The notes beneath the pieces were generated by a model. The model worked only from the letters and a program-made list of their open reading frames with translations, was not told the DNA's origin and made no database searches. The position numbers and the translations under genes are program-made. Shown here piece after piece: positions 15,781 to 24,683 of a DNA stretch of 34,404 nucleotides. Source of the stretch: Bifidobacterium amazonense (lineage in GTDB: Bacteria > Actinomycetota > Actinomycetes > Actinomycetales > Bifidobacteriaceae); assembly GCF_018555435.2 (NCBI RefSeq), contig NZ_JAFEJT020000033.1:1-34404 (forward strand), written 5' to 3'. How positions within the stretch are numbered: position 1 is the first letter of the stretch; each line of letters starts with the position of its first letter.

Positions 15781-18153
15781 TCAGTCGGTGACGGCGCCCT
15801 GGTGGAACGTACGGGAGATCACGTCGAGCTGCTGCTCCTTGGTGAGCTTGACGAAGTTCACCGCGTAGCCGGAGACGCGCACGGTCAGGTGCGGGTACTT
15901 CTCCGGGTGCTCGACGGCATCCTCGAGCTGCTCCTTGCGCAGGACGTTGATGTTGGCGTGGTACAGGCCGTGACCGTTGCCGGCGTCGAGGATGCCGACC
16001 AGGTTGCCGATGCGCTCCTCCTCGTCGCGGCCGAGGCCGTCGGGGGTGATCGTGTTGGTCAGCGAGATGCCGTCAAGCGCGTCGTTGTAGTCGATCTTGC
16101 CGACCGAGAACATCGACGGGAGCATGCCGTGGGAGTCCATGCCGTTCTCCGGGTTCGCGCCCGGGGCGTACGGGGTGCCCTTCTTGTGGCGGGACGGGAA
16201 GGAACCGGTGTTCTTGCCGTACTCCACGTTGGAGGTGATCGTCAGGATGGACTGGGTCGGGACGGCGCCGCGGTAGACCGGCAGGCGCTTGACCTGGCCC
16301 ATGACCGTGGAGACGACCCACTTGGCGATGTCGTCGGCGCGGTCGTCGTCGTTGCCGTAGATCGGGAAGTCGCCCTCGGTGCGGTAGCCGACGACCAGAT
16401 CATCATCGGCGCCCTCGACGTACTCGTACTCGTGGCCCGGCAGGTCCTTGGCGTCCTTGTTGTAGATCGGGTACACCTTGGCGTACTTGACGGCGGACAG
16501 CGAGTCGGCCGCGATCGACAGGCCGGACATGCCGCAGCCGAGGGTGCGGTACACCTCCTTGTCGTGCAGGGCCATCTCGATGGACTCGTACGCATACTTA
16601 TCGTGCATGTAGTGGATGATGTTCAGCGCCTGCACGTAGGTCTCGGACAGCCATTCGAGGGCCTTCTCGTAGTTGTTCTTGACCTTCTCGTAGTCGAGCG
16701 TGCCGTCGGCCTCGGGCTTGATCGGGTCGATCACGCCCTTGTCGATGACCTGCATGCCGGTCATCTCGTCACGGCCGCCGTTGATCGCGTACAGCAGGGC
16801 CTTGGCGGAGTTGACGCGGGCGGCGAAGAACTGCATCTGCTTGCCGACGCGCATCGGGGAGACGCAGCAGGCGATGGCGGCGTCGTCGCCCCAGTGGGAG
16901 CGGATCTCCTTGTCGGACTCGTACTGGATGGCCGAGGTGTCGATGGAGATCTTGGCGCAGAAGCGCTTGTAGCCTTCCGGCAGCTTCGGATCCCAGAAGA
17001 TGGTGATGTTCGGCTCCGGGCCCGGTCCGAGGTGCTCGAGGGTCAGCGTGTTGAGCAGACGGAACGAGGTCTTGGTGACCATCGGACGTCCGTCGTCGGC
17101 GAAGCCGGCGTCGGACCAGGTCGCCCAGTACGGATCGCCCGAGAAGATGTTGTCGTAGTCCTTGGTGCGCAGGAAGCGCACGATGCGCAGCTTCATGACG
17201 ATGTTGTCGATGAGCTCCTGGGCGCGGGTCTCGTCGATCACGCCGTTGTCCAGATCACGCTGGATGTAGCAGTCGAAGAACGCGGAGTTGCGGCCGAAGG
17301 ACATGGCGGCGCCGTCCTGGCTCTTGACGGAGGCGAGGTAGCCCATGTAGGTCCACTGCACGGCCTCCTGCGCGTTCTGCGCCGGGCGGGACAGGTCGAG
17401 GCCGTACTCGGCGCCGAGCTTGATGAGCTTCTTGAGGGCCTTGATCTGCTCGTCGTGCTCCTCGCGGAAGCGGATCCAGTGCTCGATCTCCGGCTCGGTG
17501 AAGTCGTTGCGGTACGGCACGGAGTCCTTGTCGCGCTGCTTGAACTTGATCAGCGTGTTGACGCCGTACAGGGCGACACGACGGTAGTCGCCGATGATGC
17601 GGCCACGGCCGTAGGCATCCGGCAGACCGGTGAGGATCTTGTTGTGGCGGGCGATCTTGATCTGCTTGGTGTAGACGCCGAACACGCCGTCGTTGTGGGT
17701 CTTGCGGTAGCGGGTGAAGATCTTCTTAATCTCCGGATCCGGCTCCTTGCCGGCCTCCTTGATGGCCTGCTCGACCATGCGCCAGCCGCCGTTCGGCATC
17801 ATGGCGCGCTTGCACGGCTCGTCGGTCTGCAGGCCGACGATCACGTTGTCCTCCTCCGGGGACTCGATGTAGCCCGCCGGGAAGGCGTCGATGTCGGCCG
17901 GGGTGTGGGTGTCCACGTCGTAGACGCGCTGCTTGCGCTCGACGGCCAGGTAGTTGTCGTCGAGGTACTTCCACAGGTGCTTGGTGCGCTCGGTCGCGTT
18001 GGCGAGGAAGGATTCGTCGCCGGTGTACGGCGTGTAGTTCTTCTGGATGAAGTCGCGGACATCGATGTCCTTCTGCCAGTTGCCCTCGGTGAAGCCGGCC
18101 CAGGCCTTGGCCTCGAGCTCTTCCTGAGAGACTGCATTCTCGACTGCTGTCAT
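15781..18153 (-). CDS. pflB: Formate C-acetyltransferase (pyruvate formate-lyase)
   Basis: A glycyl-radical enzyme that converts pyruvate and CoA to acetyl-CoA and formate; in bifidobacteria it diverts pyruvate from lactate and gives extra ATP. The 790-aa protein has the paired active-site cysteines C429-C430 in [10 protein letters not shown] and the radical-bearing glycine G762 in RVSGYAVNF near the C terminus. The length is close to family members of about 760-790 aa. ATG at 18153 has AAGGAG four bases upstream. A -10-like TACAAT lies about 56 bases before the start, and a CRP/FNR-like palindrome lies further upstream. pflA follows in the same direction. Confidence 0.98.
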   Translation of the reverse strand: MTAVENAVSQEELEAKAWAGFTEGNWQKDIDVRDFIQKNYTPYTGDESFLANATERTKHLWKYLDDNYLAVERKQRVYDVDTHTPADIDAFPAGYIESPEEDNVIVGLQTDEPCKRAMMPNGGWRMVEQAIKEAGKEPDPEIKKIFTRYRKTHNDGVFGVYTKQIKIARHNKILTGLPDAYGRGRIIGDYRRVALYGVNTLIKFKQRDKDSVPYRNDFTEPEIEHWIRFREEHDEQIKALKKLIKLGAEYGLDLSRPAQNAQEAVQWTYMGYLASVKSQDGAAMSFGRNSAFFDCYIQRDLDNGVIDETRAQELIDNIVMKLRIVRFLRTKDYDNIFSGDPYWATWSDAGFADDGRPMVTKTSFRLLNTLTLEHLGPGPEPNITIFWDPKLPEGYKRFCAKISIDTSAIQYESDKEIRSHWGDDAAIACCVSPMRVGKQMQFFAARVNSAKALLYAINGGRDEMTGMQVIDKGVIDPIKPEADGTLDYEKVKNNYEKALEWLSETYVQALNIIHYMHDKYAYESIEMALHDKEVYRTLGCGMSGLSIAADSLSAVKYAKVYPIYNKDAKDLPGHEYEYVEGADDDLVVGYRTEGDFPIYGNDDDRADDIAKWVVSTVMGQVKRLPVYRGAVPTQSILTITSNVEYGKNTGSFPSRHKKGTPYAPGANPENGMDSHGMLPSMFSVGKIDYNDALDGISLTNTITPDGLGRDEEERIGNLVGILDAGNGHGLYHANINVLRKEQLEDAVEHPEKYPHLTVRVSGYAVNFVKLTKEQQLDVISRTFHQGAVTD

Positions 18154-18208
18154 GTCACTCCTTGGTGGTGCGTTTCGGCGCCTCTTCGTCGCCGCTGTAC
18201 GGTTACTG

Positions 18209-18214
18209 ATTGTA
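18209..18214 (-). promoter_or_regulatory. Candidate pflB -10
   Basis: TACAAT on the minus strand matches five of six bases of TATAAT. It would give a leader of about 50 bases. No consensus -35 is found at 17 bases, consistent with activator dependence. Confidence 0.5.
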
Positions 18215-18248
18215 GCGGGGTCGGCGCGGGGACGGGAGGGGCGAACGC

Positions 18249-18264
18249 GTGAGCTTTCTCACAT
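18249..18264 (-). promoter_or_regulatory. CRP/FNR-family-like operator upstream of pflB
   Basis: Minus strand TGTGAGAAAGCTCACG fits TGTGA-N6-TCACA with one mismatch. It is centred about 53 bases upstream of the predicted pflB transcription start. An FNR-like TTGAT-CGTT-ATCGC lies next to it at 18265-18278 (plus strand). Both overlap the 3' end of the small upstream gene, so part of the sequence is also constrained by coding. Confidence 0.4.
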
Positions 18265-18483
18265 TTGATCGTTATCGCTCACGGACGATCCCGCGCCGGA
18301 TCCCCACTTGTTCCACTCGCGCGTCTGCTCGTCCCATACGGTGTTGCGTTCCTTGACGATCTTCCATGCGTCGAGTGCGTCCTGCCGGGTCTTATACGGC
18401 CCCATGCGCTGTCCGATCGGCGAGAGCTTGCCCAGCTCGGGCTGTTCGGTGACGGTGTTGAAATACCATTCCTTGTCGCTCAT
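18259..18483 (-). CDS. Small actinobacterial SPOR-like 'MGPY' protein
   Basis: A 74-aa basic-acidic soluble protein of a small family widespread in actinobacteria and often labelled SPOR domain-containing. Recognisable features are an N-terminal SDKEWYFN segment, the central RMGPYKTRQDALDAW core and a late WDEQTREWNKWG. Function is unknown; the family label SPOR, if right, would imply glycan binding, but no export signal is present. Of three in-frame starts (GTG 18489, ATG 18486, ATG 18483) the last is chosen because AAGGAG lies five bases before it. Its 3' end overlaps the putative pflB operator, and pflB follows in the same direction. Confidence 0.8.
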   Translation of the reverse strand: MSDKEWYFNTVTEQPELGKLSPIGQRMGPYKTRQDALDAWKIVKERNTVWDEQTREWNKWGSGAGSSVSDNDQM

Positions 18484-18503
18484 CATCACTCCTTCTTCGT
18501 CGA

Positions 18504-18546
18504 ACGGCCGCGCACATATCCTCTGGTCGGGAACGTGCGCGGCCGT
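18504..18546 (-). terminator. Hairpin downstream of nadE
   Basis: ACGGCCGCGCAC (18504-18515) pairs perfectly with GTGCGCGGCCGT (18535-18546) around a 19-base loop. It starts about 24 bases past the nadE stop. No U tract is visible. Confidence 0.6.
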
Positions 18547-18569
18547 ATCATGCTGCGATCATCACTCCA

Positions 18570-20267
18570 TTACTCGCGGAACGCGTTCGTCACCGGCAGG
18601 CGACGGTCGCGGCCGAACGCGAGCGCGGTGACCTTGGGTCCCAGCGGGTACTGGCGGCGCTTCCATTCGGCACGGTCCACCAGTCGCATCACCGTGTCGA
18701 CGGTCTGCTCGTCGAAGCCATCGGCCAGCAGGTCGGCGCGGCCGTGCGCGTGTTCGATGTACGCGGCGAGCACCTTGTCGAGCAGCTCGTATTCGGGCAG
18801 CGAGTCGGAATCCTTCTGCCCGGGGCGCAGTTCGGCGCTCGGCGCCTTCTCGATCGAGCTGACCGGGATCATCACGCCGTTCCTGAGAGGCTTGCCGGGA
18901 TCTCCCTGCTCGTTGCCGACGATATGCAGCCCGCCGATGCCCATGCCGGCGGCGGCCGCGCGGTTGCGCCAACGGCTCAGCTCCCATACGCGGGTCTTGA
19001 GCAGGTCCTTGATGGGCGCGTATCCGCCGACCGCGTCTCCGTAGATCGTCGAGTAGCCGCAGGCCAGTTCGGACTTGTTGCCGGTGGCCACCGCAAGCAG
19101 GCCCTTGGAGTTCGAATAGGCCATGACGATGACGCCGCGGATGCGCGCCTGCAGGTTCTCGGCGGCCACGCCGTCGAGGTCGAGCTGCTTCTGGTAGGCG
19201 ACGAACAGCGGCTCGATCGGCTGGACGTCGTATTTGGCGCCGATGTTGGCCGCGAGGTCGGCCGCGTCGTCCTTAGAGCCGTCGGACGAGTACATGCTCG
19301 GCATGGAGATGCCCTGCACGTTCTCGCCGCCCACCGCGTCGGCGGCCATGGCCGCCACGAGCGCGGAGTCGATGCCGCCGGACAGGCCGAGGCACACGCC
19401 GCGGAACCGGTTCTTGGCCATGTAGTCCTTGAGACCGAGCACGCAGGCGGTGTACACCTCCTCGTCCGGGTCGAGTTCGGGCGCGATCTCTCCGGCCGAC
19501 TGACGCGCGGCGGTCGTGTCGAGGTCGAAGAAGCCGAGATGCTCCATGAACATCGGCGAACGGACGAGCATCGTGCCGTCGGCGTCGACGACGAAGCTGC
19601 CGCCGTCGAAGACGAGGTCGTCCTGTCCACCGACCTGGTTGACGTAGATGACCGGCGCGTGCACTTCGGCGGCGCGGCGGGCGGCGAGCTCGTGACGTAC
19701 GTGCGTCTTGCCCTCCTCGTACGGCGAGCCATTCATCGTCATGAGCACGTCGATGCCGCGTTCGGCGAGGTCGGCGACCGGTCCGCCGTCCTGCCAGATG
19801 TCCTCGCAGATGGCCACGCCGATGCGCGCGCCGTCCACGTCGAGCACGACGGACCGGTCGCCGGCCGCGAAGATGCGGAACTCGTCGAACACGCCGTAGT
19901 TGGGCAGGAAGTGCTTGTCGTAGCCGGCCCACACCACGCCGTCGTGCAGTACGACCATGCGGTTGCGCGGCTTGTCGGACGCGTGGTCGGTGCCCACGGT
20001 GCCGACGGCCACGTACAGGTCGCCGAGCCCGTTGGCCTCGAGTTCGGTGGCAAGCCAGTTGGCCTTGTCCCAGGCCGCGCGGCGGAACGTGCGGCGCAGC
20101 GCCAGATCCTCGATCGGGTATCCGGTGAGCGTCATTTCGGGGAACACGACGACCTGCGCGTTATTCTTGGCGGCGAGGTGCGCGTAGCGCATGATCTTGT
20201 CGGCGTTGCCGTCAAGATCCCCGACGCAGGTGTCGATCTGGGCGAGTGCGAAGCGAATCTGTGTCAT
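18570..20267 (-). CDS. nadE: Glutamine-dependent NAD+ synthetase
   Basis: Catalyses the last step of NAD synthesis, amidating nicotinic acid adenine dinucleotide with ammonia from glutamine. The 565-aa protein fuses an N-terminal nitrilase-type glutaminase (E44, K118 and C154 form the triad) to a C-terminal synthetase with the ATP-pyrophosphatase loop SGGIDS at 296-301. The length matches the shorter bacterial class; the mycobacterial enzyme is longer. ATG at 20267 has only a weak GGCAGGT upstream, and TACACT ends eight bases before it, so the mRNA may be leaderless. A perfect hairpin follows the gene, and it is flanked by an M20 hydrolase in the same direction. Confidence 0.96.
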   Translation of the reverse strand: MTQIRFALAQIDTCVGDLDGNADKIMRYAHLAAKNNAQVVVFPEMTLTGYPIEDLALRRTFRRAAWDKANWLATELEANGLGDLYVAVGTVGTDHASDKPRNRMVVLHDGVVWAGYDKHFLPNYGVFDEFRIFAAGDRSVVLDVDGARIGVAICEDIWQDGGPVADLAERGIDVLMTMNGSPYEEGKTHVRHELAARRAAEVHAPVIYVNQVGGQDDLVFDGGSFVVDADGTMLVRSPMFMEHLGFFDLDTTAARQSAGEIAPELDPDEEVYTACVLGLKDYMAKNRFRGVCLGLSGGIDSALVAAMAADAVGGENVQGISMPSMYSSDGSKDDAADLAANIGAKYDVQPIEPLFVAYQKQLDLDGVAAENLQARIRGVIVMAYSNSKGLLAVATGNKSELACGYSTIYGDAVGGYAPIKDLLKTRVWELSRWRNRAAAAGMGIGGLHIVGNEQGDPGKPLRNGVMIPVSSIEKAPSAELRPGQKDSDSLPEYELLDKVLAAYIEHAHGRADLLADGFDEQTVDTVMRLVDRAEWKRRQYPLGPKVTALAFGRDRRLPVTNAFRE

Positions 20268-20275
20268 ACCTGCCC

Positions 20276-20301
20276 AGTGTAGTTCGTCCGGTGTAGTTCG
20301 T
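20276..20301 (-). promoter_or_regulatory. nadE -10 within a tandem 10-base repeat
   Basis: TACACT (20281-20276, minus strand) is eight bases before the nadE ATG. It overlaps the first of two direct copies of TGTAGTTCGT (20278-20287 and 20292-20301, plus strand), 14 bases apart. The tandem copies could be a repressor site or a chance duplication. Confidence 0.4.
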
Positions 20302-20331
20302 GCCGGCGCGGCACGGTTCGCCCGCGCCGGC
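20302..20331 (-). terminator. Hairpin downstream of the M20 hydrolase
   Basis: GCCGGCGCGG (20302-20311) pairs perfectly with CCGCGCCGGC (20322-20331), loop of 10. It is 13 bases past the stop of the M20 gene and has no U tract. Confidence 0.55.
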
Positions 20332-20343
20332 GCGTCCGCCGGG

Positions 20344-21492
20344 TCAGGCGAGCTCGTCGAGCACCTTGAATGCGGCGTTGACGTAGAAGTTCACGGTCGG
20401 CTCGACGGCCGCATCCAATCCGACGAAATGCGGGCTGTGCCAGTCGGCGCATCCCGGCTCGCCGTTGGAGCCGATGAACGCGAACACGAGGCGCGACTTG
20501 GCGACGTATTCGGTGAAGTCCTCCCCCGCCATGCTCGGGATGATCGTCTTGAGCGTCGCGTAGTCGCCGACCTCGCCGGCGACGGCCTCGCCGAGTTCGG
20601 GATCGTTGACGAGCGGCTGCTGGATGCAGTCCCAGTCGATGTCGGCATCGATGCCGTACGCCTCGGCGGTATGCTTCACCACGGCCTCGAAACGGCTGTG
20701 GACGAGCGGCTCGTCGCCCTTCTCGAAGAAGCGCACGGTGCCCTTGAAGCCGGCCTCGGCCGGAATCACGTTCCACACGTCGCCGCCTCGCACGGCCGTG
20801 ATGGACAGCACCACCGCGTGCAGCGGGGAGACGTTGCGGCTGACGATGGTCTGCAGCGACAGGATCATCGAGGCGAGCGCCTCGATCGGGCCGGTGCCCT
20901 TCTGCGGATAGGCGCCGTGCGTGCCCTGCGCGTGCAGCGTCACGTCGAACTTGACGCAGCCGGCCATCATCGGCTCGGGGCCGATGGCGATCTCGCCGGG
21001 CTTGTAGTTGGGGTTGTTGTGCGTGCCGATGATCGCCTCGACGTCGTCGAGCACGCCGGCGGCGAGCACCTCGCGCGAGCCGATGCCCTGCTCTTCGGCG
21101 GGCTGGAAGAGGATCTTGATGCTGCCGGCGATCCGATCGCGGTGTTCGGCGAGCCAGAACGCGGCGCCGAGCAGTCCGGACATGTGCAGATCGTGGCCGC
21201 AGCCGTGCATCACGCCGTCGTTGAGCGAGGTGAACGGCAGCCCGCTGTCCTCATGGATGGGCAGGCCGTCGATGTCGGCACGCAGCGCGATGCGCGGGCC
21301 GGGCTTCGCGCCTTCGATCAGGCCGACCAGTCCGGTGTCGAGACCGCTGTCGAGCACTTCGATGCCGTGCTCGCGCAGCTGGTCTGCCAGGTACTTGGTG
21401 GTTTCGTATTCCTTGAAGCTCAGTTCGGGATGCTGGTGCAGATAGTGGCGGATGGCGATCAGATCGTCGCCTGCGGTGATGTGTTCGGTCAT
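20344..21492 (-). CDS. M20 family amidohydrolase / aminoacylase-like metallopeptidase
   Basis: A cytosolic zinc hydrolase of 382 aa from the M20D group (hippurate hydrolase, N-acyl amino acid or N-acetyl-diaminopimelate deacylase, IAA-amino acid hydrolase). Metal and catalytic residues are visible: C98, H100 and D101 in HGCGHD, the PAEEQG glutamates at 133-134, H158 in GTHNNP, and a C-terminal H in SPHFVG. The inserted dimerisation domain occupies the middle third. The substrate cannot be assigned; nothing nearby points to a pathway. ATG at 21492 has GGAG seven bases upstream. It faces away from the HAD gene across a 318-base gap. Confidence 0.88.
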   Translation of the reverse strand: MTEHITAGDDLIAIRHYLHQHPELSFKEYETTKYLADQLREHGIEVLDSGLDTGLVGLIEGAKPGPRIALRADIDGLPIHEDSGLPFTSLNDGVMHGCGHDLHMSGLLGAAFWLAEHRDRIAGSIKILFQPAEEQGIGSREVLAAGVLDDVEAIIGTHNNPNYKPGEIAIGPEPMMAGCVKFDVTLHAQGTHGAYPQKGTGPIEALASMILSLQTIVSRNVSPLHAVVLSITAVRGGDVWNVIPAEAGFKGTVRFFEKGDEPLVHSRFEAVVKHTAEAYGIDADIDWDCIQQPLVNDPELGEAVAGEVGDYATLKTIIPSMAGEDFTEYVAKSRLVFAFIGSNGEPGCADWHSPHFVGLDAAVEPTVNFYVNAAFKVLDELA

Positions 21493-21810
21493 GGCTGTGC
21501 TCCGTTTCCGTGCTTGATGGGACGCGGCTGACGCCCGCGACGCGGACGACCCGACGACATCCGTTCCGTCGCGTCGCCGCGGCGTGCGGCATCATCTGCC
21601 TGTTACCTTACGCCGTTCTCCTCCGGCCTTCGCGCAACGGGCCGATCTCGCCTATACGCATTGCTTATAACGCGTTCGACGAGCGGCCGGCGGCCACGCA
21701 TGACGTCCGTTCCGTCCCTGCCGATCCTCCGATTCGTCGGCTCCGGTTCACTACACTGGAAGCGTGACGTCCGCACGGCGCGGACGTGTCAGACAGGCGG
21801 AGGTTTTGCC
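21493..21810. other. Divergent promoter region, 318 bases
   Basis: No gene is supported here. Candidate -10 elements are TATAAC (21666-21671) and TACACT (21752-21757) toward the HAD gene, and TATAGG on the minus strand near 21652 toward the M20 gene. No convincing -35 boxes or repeats are seen. Confidence 0.45.
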
Positions 21811-22656
21811 ATGACCATGACGGACATCACGACGGATGCGCCCCACGACGAGACCGGCGGCCGGGACATCCGCGCCGCGTTCTTCGACATCGACGGCACC
21901 CTCACCAGTTTCGTCACGCATATCGTGCCGGATTCGACCGTCCGCGCGCTGCATATGCTGCAGGATCGCGGCGTCAGGGTGTTCATCTGCACCGGACGAG
22001 CCCCCTCGCACATGACGGTGGTGCTTGACATGATCCCCGTGCATTTCGACGGCATCGTGGGCCTGAACGGCCAGTACTGCTTCGACGACACCGGATTCCT
22101 CGAAAAGGAGTCGCTCGATCCGGACGACATCGCCACGGTGATCGGCTGGCTGGACGCGCACCCGGATGTGGTGGCGAACTTCTGCGAGAAGGACTACGTG
22201 TACTTCAACCAGGTCACCGATTCGATGCGTCGCACGTGGGCGCAATTGGGCAAGACGGCGCCGGCCGTGCACATCGACGATCCTCACGCACGCACGCTCG
22301 AGTATGAGACGTTCCAGATCAGCCCGTACATCACGCTCGAACAGGAGGCCGAGGTGACGGCGCTGTGCCGCAACGTCAAGGGCGTTCGCTGGCACCCGGA
22401 CTTCACCGATCTGATTCCGGCCGACGGCGGCAAGCCGGAGGGCATGAAGCGTTTCATGCGCCATTACGGCTGGACGAGAGAACAGACGATCGCGTTCGGA
22501 GACGGCGGCAACGACGCGGCGATGCTTGAGTTCGCCGGCCTCGGCGTGGCGATGGGCAACGCCACCGAGCCGGCGAAGCTGGCCGCCGACTACATCACCG
22601 ACGACGTCGACCACGACGGCATCATGAACGCCCTCCTCCATTTCGGCATCCTCTAA
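21811..22656 (+). CDS. HAD-superfamily hydrolase, Cof/IIB type
   Basis: A predicted cytosolic phosphatase of 281 aa acting on small phosphorylated metabolites such as sugar phosphates or flavin precursors. Motif I is FFDIDGTLT with D26 (nucleophile) and D28, motif II is in FICTGRAP, motif III is the lysine of GGKPEGMKRF, and motif IV is GDGGNDAAML. The large cap domain between motifs II and III (about residues 85-205) places it in the Cof (IIB) subclass. ATG at 21811 has GGAGG seven bases upstream; longer in-frame starts are not supported. It is convergent with the CPBP gene and ends before a strong hairpin. Confidence 0.92.
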   Translation: MTMTDITTDAPHDETGGRDIRAAFFDIDGTLTSFVTHIVPDSTVRALHMLQDRGVRVFICTGRAPSHMTVVLDMIPVHFDGIVGLNGQYCFDDTGFLEKESLDPDDIATVIGWLDAHPDVVANFCEKDYVYFNQVTDSMRRTWAQLGKTAPAVHIDDPHARTLEYETFQISPYITLEQEAEVTALCRNVKGVRWHPDFTDLIPADGGKPEGMKRFMRHYGWTREQTIAFGDGGNDAAMLEFAGLGVAMGNATEPAKLAADYITDDVDHDGIMNALLHFGIL

Positions 22657-22688
22657 ATCCTAATCCTAAGATCGCGAGGCGGAACAGG

Positions 22689-22738
22689 ATGATGGCTGCG
22701 CTCCGCAATCGGATTCGGTTGCGGGGCACAGCCATCAT
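22689..22738. terminator. Hairpin between convergent genes
   Basis: ATGATGGCTG (22689-22698) pairs with CAGCCATCAT (22729-22738), and CCGCAA (22703-22708) with TTGCGG (22719-22724) inside it. It lies 33 bases after the HAD stop and 31 before the CPBP stop, so it may serve both genes. Confidence 0.65.
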
Positions 22739-22769
22739 GATTCGCATGATCCGCCGGACGTCGACGCCG

Positions 22770-23849
22770 TCAGTCGAGAATGCCGAGCCAACGTTTGCGC
22801 TGCTTGATGGGGTCGAGCATCAGCCCATGCCGCTGTAGATGAATGAGCAGCGCGATTGCAACGCCACCGAGCACAATGACCGGCACGATGCTCGCCTCAA
22901 GGCCGAACGAGCCGCCGGTGAGCCAGTCCGGCCCGCTCCACCGCGCGACCAGCCATGAGCCCTGCTCCCCCGTACCGGAGACGATCGAGCCGAATATCGG
23001 CCCTTCGGCGATATTCCACATGAAGTGGAATCCCATGCACCACCACAACGAGCGTGTGGCCAGATAGATCGCGCCGAACAGCAGCCCGGCCTCGATGGCG
23101 ATGGCGATCCCGCCCCACAGGGTGCCGTCCGGGTTGCTCCAGTGTATGATGCCGAACACGAACGCGGACAGGATCACCGCACCCCACGAGCCGAGCGACT
23201 CCTCGGTGAGCCGCAGCAGGATGCCGCGCATCATGATCTCCTCGGCGATGCCGGCGGTGAATCCCAACGTCAGCAGATCGGCCCACGGATTGTATCCGGG
23301 ATCGAATCCGACGATCCGATAGCCGCCGAATACCGCGATCACGCCGATGCACACGGCGATGCACACGAACGCGGCGATCATGCCGCGAATCACGCCGAAC
23401 GCGCGACGCGGCGACAGCTCGACCGGCGGCCGACGCCGCTCCATGACGAGCGTGACGATCAGATACGCCACGACGGCCGCGATCAGTTCGGCGATCGAAC
23501 TCAGCACGGCCATCGGCGAGGAGCCGCGCAACGACGCGACGTCAATATCCAGGCCCGGCTCCCCCGATCCGCCTATCGTCTCGCCCACGGTGATCACGAC
23601 GACGCCGATGAACGACACGGCGATCATCACGCCCAGCAGGATGCCGACGAACGCCATGCCGCGCGACCATGCGCGCACGCGCAGGGTTTCCCGCGGATCG
23701 TACCAGCGGCAGGGATGGTCGTCGGTCAGCAGGTCGTATTGGCGGACCGGCAGCGTGTCGCCCAGCAGCGCACGATGGAGACGGGCCGAGTTCGCACGTT
23801 GCGGTCGCAACGGCGGTATGTCGGACGATGGCGGGGTGACGTTGCTCAT
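22770..23849 (-). CDS. CPBP family intramembrane glutamic endopeptidase
   Basis: A polytopic membrane protein of 359 aa in the CPBP (CAAX protease and bacteriocin-processing, Abi) family. The defining motifs are present in order: EEIMMRG with E203, E204 and R208, FGIIH with H236, and HFMWN with H274 and N279. About eight hydrophobic segments follow a proline-rich cytoplasmic N terminus of about 60 residues. Family members process prenylated or bacteriocin-like peptides or regulate membrane proteins; the substrate here is unknown. The ATG at 23849 is chosen because AAGGG stands about seven bases upstream. It is convergent with the HAD gene and has no operon partner. Confidence 0.9.
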   Translation of the reverse strand: MSNVTPPSSDIPPLRPQRANSARLHRALLGDTLPVRQYDLLTDDHPCRWYDPRETLRVRAWSRGMAFVGILLGVMIAVSFIGVVVITVGETIGGSGEPGLDIDVASLRGSSPMAVLSSIAELIAAVVAYLIVTLVMERRRPPVELSPRRAFGVIRGMIAAFVCIAVCIGVIAVFGGYRIVGFDPGYNPWADLLTLGFTAGIAEEIMMRGILLRLTEESLGSWGAVILSAFVFGIIHWSNPDGTLWGGIAIAIEAGLLFGAIYLATRSLWWCMGFHFMWNIAEGPIFGSIVSGTGEQGSWLVARWSGPDWLTGGSFGLEASIVPVIVLGGVAIALLIHLQRHGLMLDPIKQRKRWLGILD

Positions 23850-24005
23850 GATGGATCCCTTCTCGCACGTTACATACGTACCACGCGGCGTATGCCGTAC
23901 TCCAAGTACAGCACGGTCGTCGACGCCGCGCCAACGGTTGTCGTCACGTGTCGACGAACAGCTGGCGAACGGACGGCGAATGAACGGCAAACACGGGGCG
24001 CATAC

Positions 24006-24041
24006 GATTGTGGCCCCTCCTTGTCGGGAGGGGCCACAATC
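24006..24041. terminator. 15-bp perfect hairpin downstream of the cyclophilin gene
   Basis: GATTGTGGCCCCTCC (24006-24020) pairs perfectly with GGAGGGGCCACAATC (24027-24041) around a 6-base loop. It begins about 48 bases past the cyclophilin stop on the minus strand. It lacks a U tract. Its ends GATTGTGG/CCACAATC are the same as those of the 7181-7271 element. The rest of the gap 23850-24088 shows nothing else. Confidence 0.65.
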
Positions 24042-24088
24042 TCGGGCGCACGCCTATCGTCCGAGCGACTGCCTGCACATCAGATGCG

Positions 24089-24625
24089 TCACAGCACGTC
24101 GACCGACAGGATGCCGGCCGGTTCGAGCGGCGCGTCGGAACGGTCGGTCGGCACGGCTTCGAGCTTGTCGACGACCTTCTTGGACTCGTCGTCGGCGACC
24201 TCGCCGAAGATCGTGTGGTGACCGTCGAGCCACGGGGTCGGCACGGTGGTGATGAAGAACTGCGAGCCGTTGGTGCCGTGGATCTTGCCGTCGCGGCCGC
24301 GGCGCAGGCCGGCGTTCGCCATGGCGAGCAGGTACGGGCGGTCGAACTTGAGATCGGGGACGATCTCGTCGTCGAAGTCGTAGCCCGGGCCGCCGGTGCC
24401 GTTGCCGAGCGGGCAGCCGCCCTGGATCATGAAGTCCTTGATGATGCGGTGGAACGTCAGGCCGTTGTAGAACGGCTCGTGCGACGGCTGGCCGGTGAAC
24501 GGGTCCGTCCACTCCTTCTCGCCGGTGGCGAGGCCGAGGAAGTTCTTGACGGTGACCGGGGTCTCGTCGTCGAACAGGTTGATCTTGATGTCACCTTCGG
24601 AGGTGTGCATAACGATGGTACTCAT
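24089..24625 (-). CDS. ppiB: Cyclophilin-type peptidyl-prolyl cis-trans isomerase
   Basis: A cytosolic cyclophilin of 178 aa that speeds proline isomerisation in folding proteins. Catalytic and pocket residues are visible: R60 with [13 protein letters not shown] (F65, Q68), the GSQFFIT segment with F123, W132 and H136/H137. There is no signal peptide. The start ATG at 24625 matches the family N terminus ([12 protein letters not shown]) and lacks a good ribosome-binding site; a CACACT hexamer ends eight bases upstream, suggesting a leaderless transcript. It lies 58 bases downstream of rel in the same direction. Confidence 0.95.
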   Translation of the reverse strand: MSTIVMHTSEGDIKINLFDDETPVTVKNFLGLATGEKEWTDPFTGQPSHEPFYNGLTFHRIIKDFMIQGGCPLGNGTGGPGYDFDDEIVPDLKFDRPYLLAMANAGLRRGRDGKIHGTNGSQFFITTVPTPWLDGHHTIFGEVADDESKKVVDKLEAVPTDRSDAPLEPAGILSVDVL

Positions 24626-24633
24626 AGCGCACC

Positions 24634-24639
24634 AGTGTG
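24634..24639 (-). promoter_or_regulatory. Candidate ppiB -10, leaderless
   Basis: CACACT on the minus strand ends eight bases before the ATG at 24625, the same spacing as for nadE. Transcription would begin at the start codon. Confidence 0.35.
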
Positions 24640-24683
24640 GCAGAGGCTCCCGACCGGGCGGCGACCGCACGGCCGGGAAGGAC

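Noticed and set aside
15802..18252. Long open frame (816 codons) on the plus strand opposite pflB
   Set aside because: Translation is a Val/Leu/Asp/Gly-rich low-complexity shadow of a G+C-rich gene; no motif or domain. The same holds for long antisense frames opposite rel (24495-27038), parC (30584-33361), nadE (18744-20282), clpX (135-1793) and the M20 gene (20191-21531).
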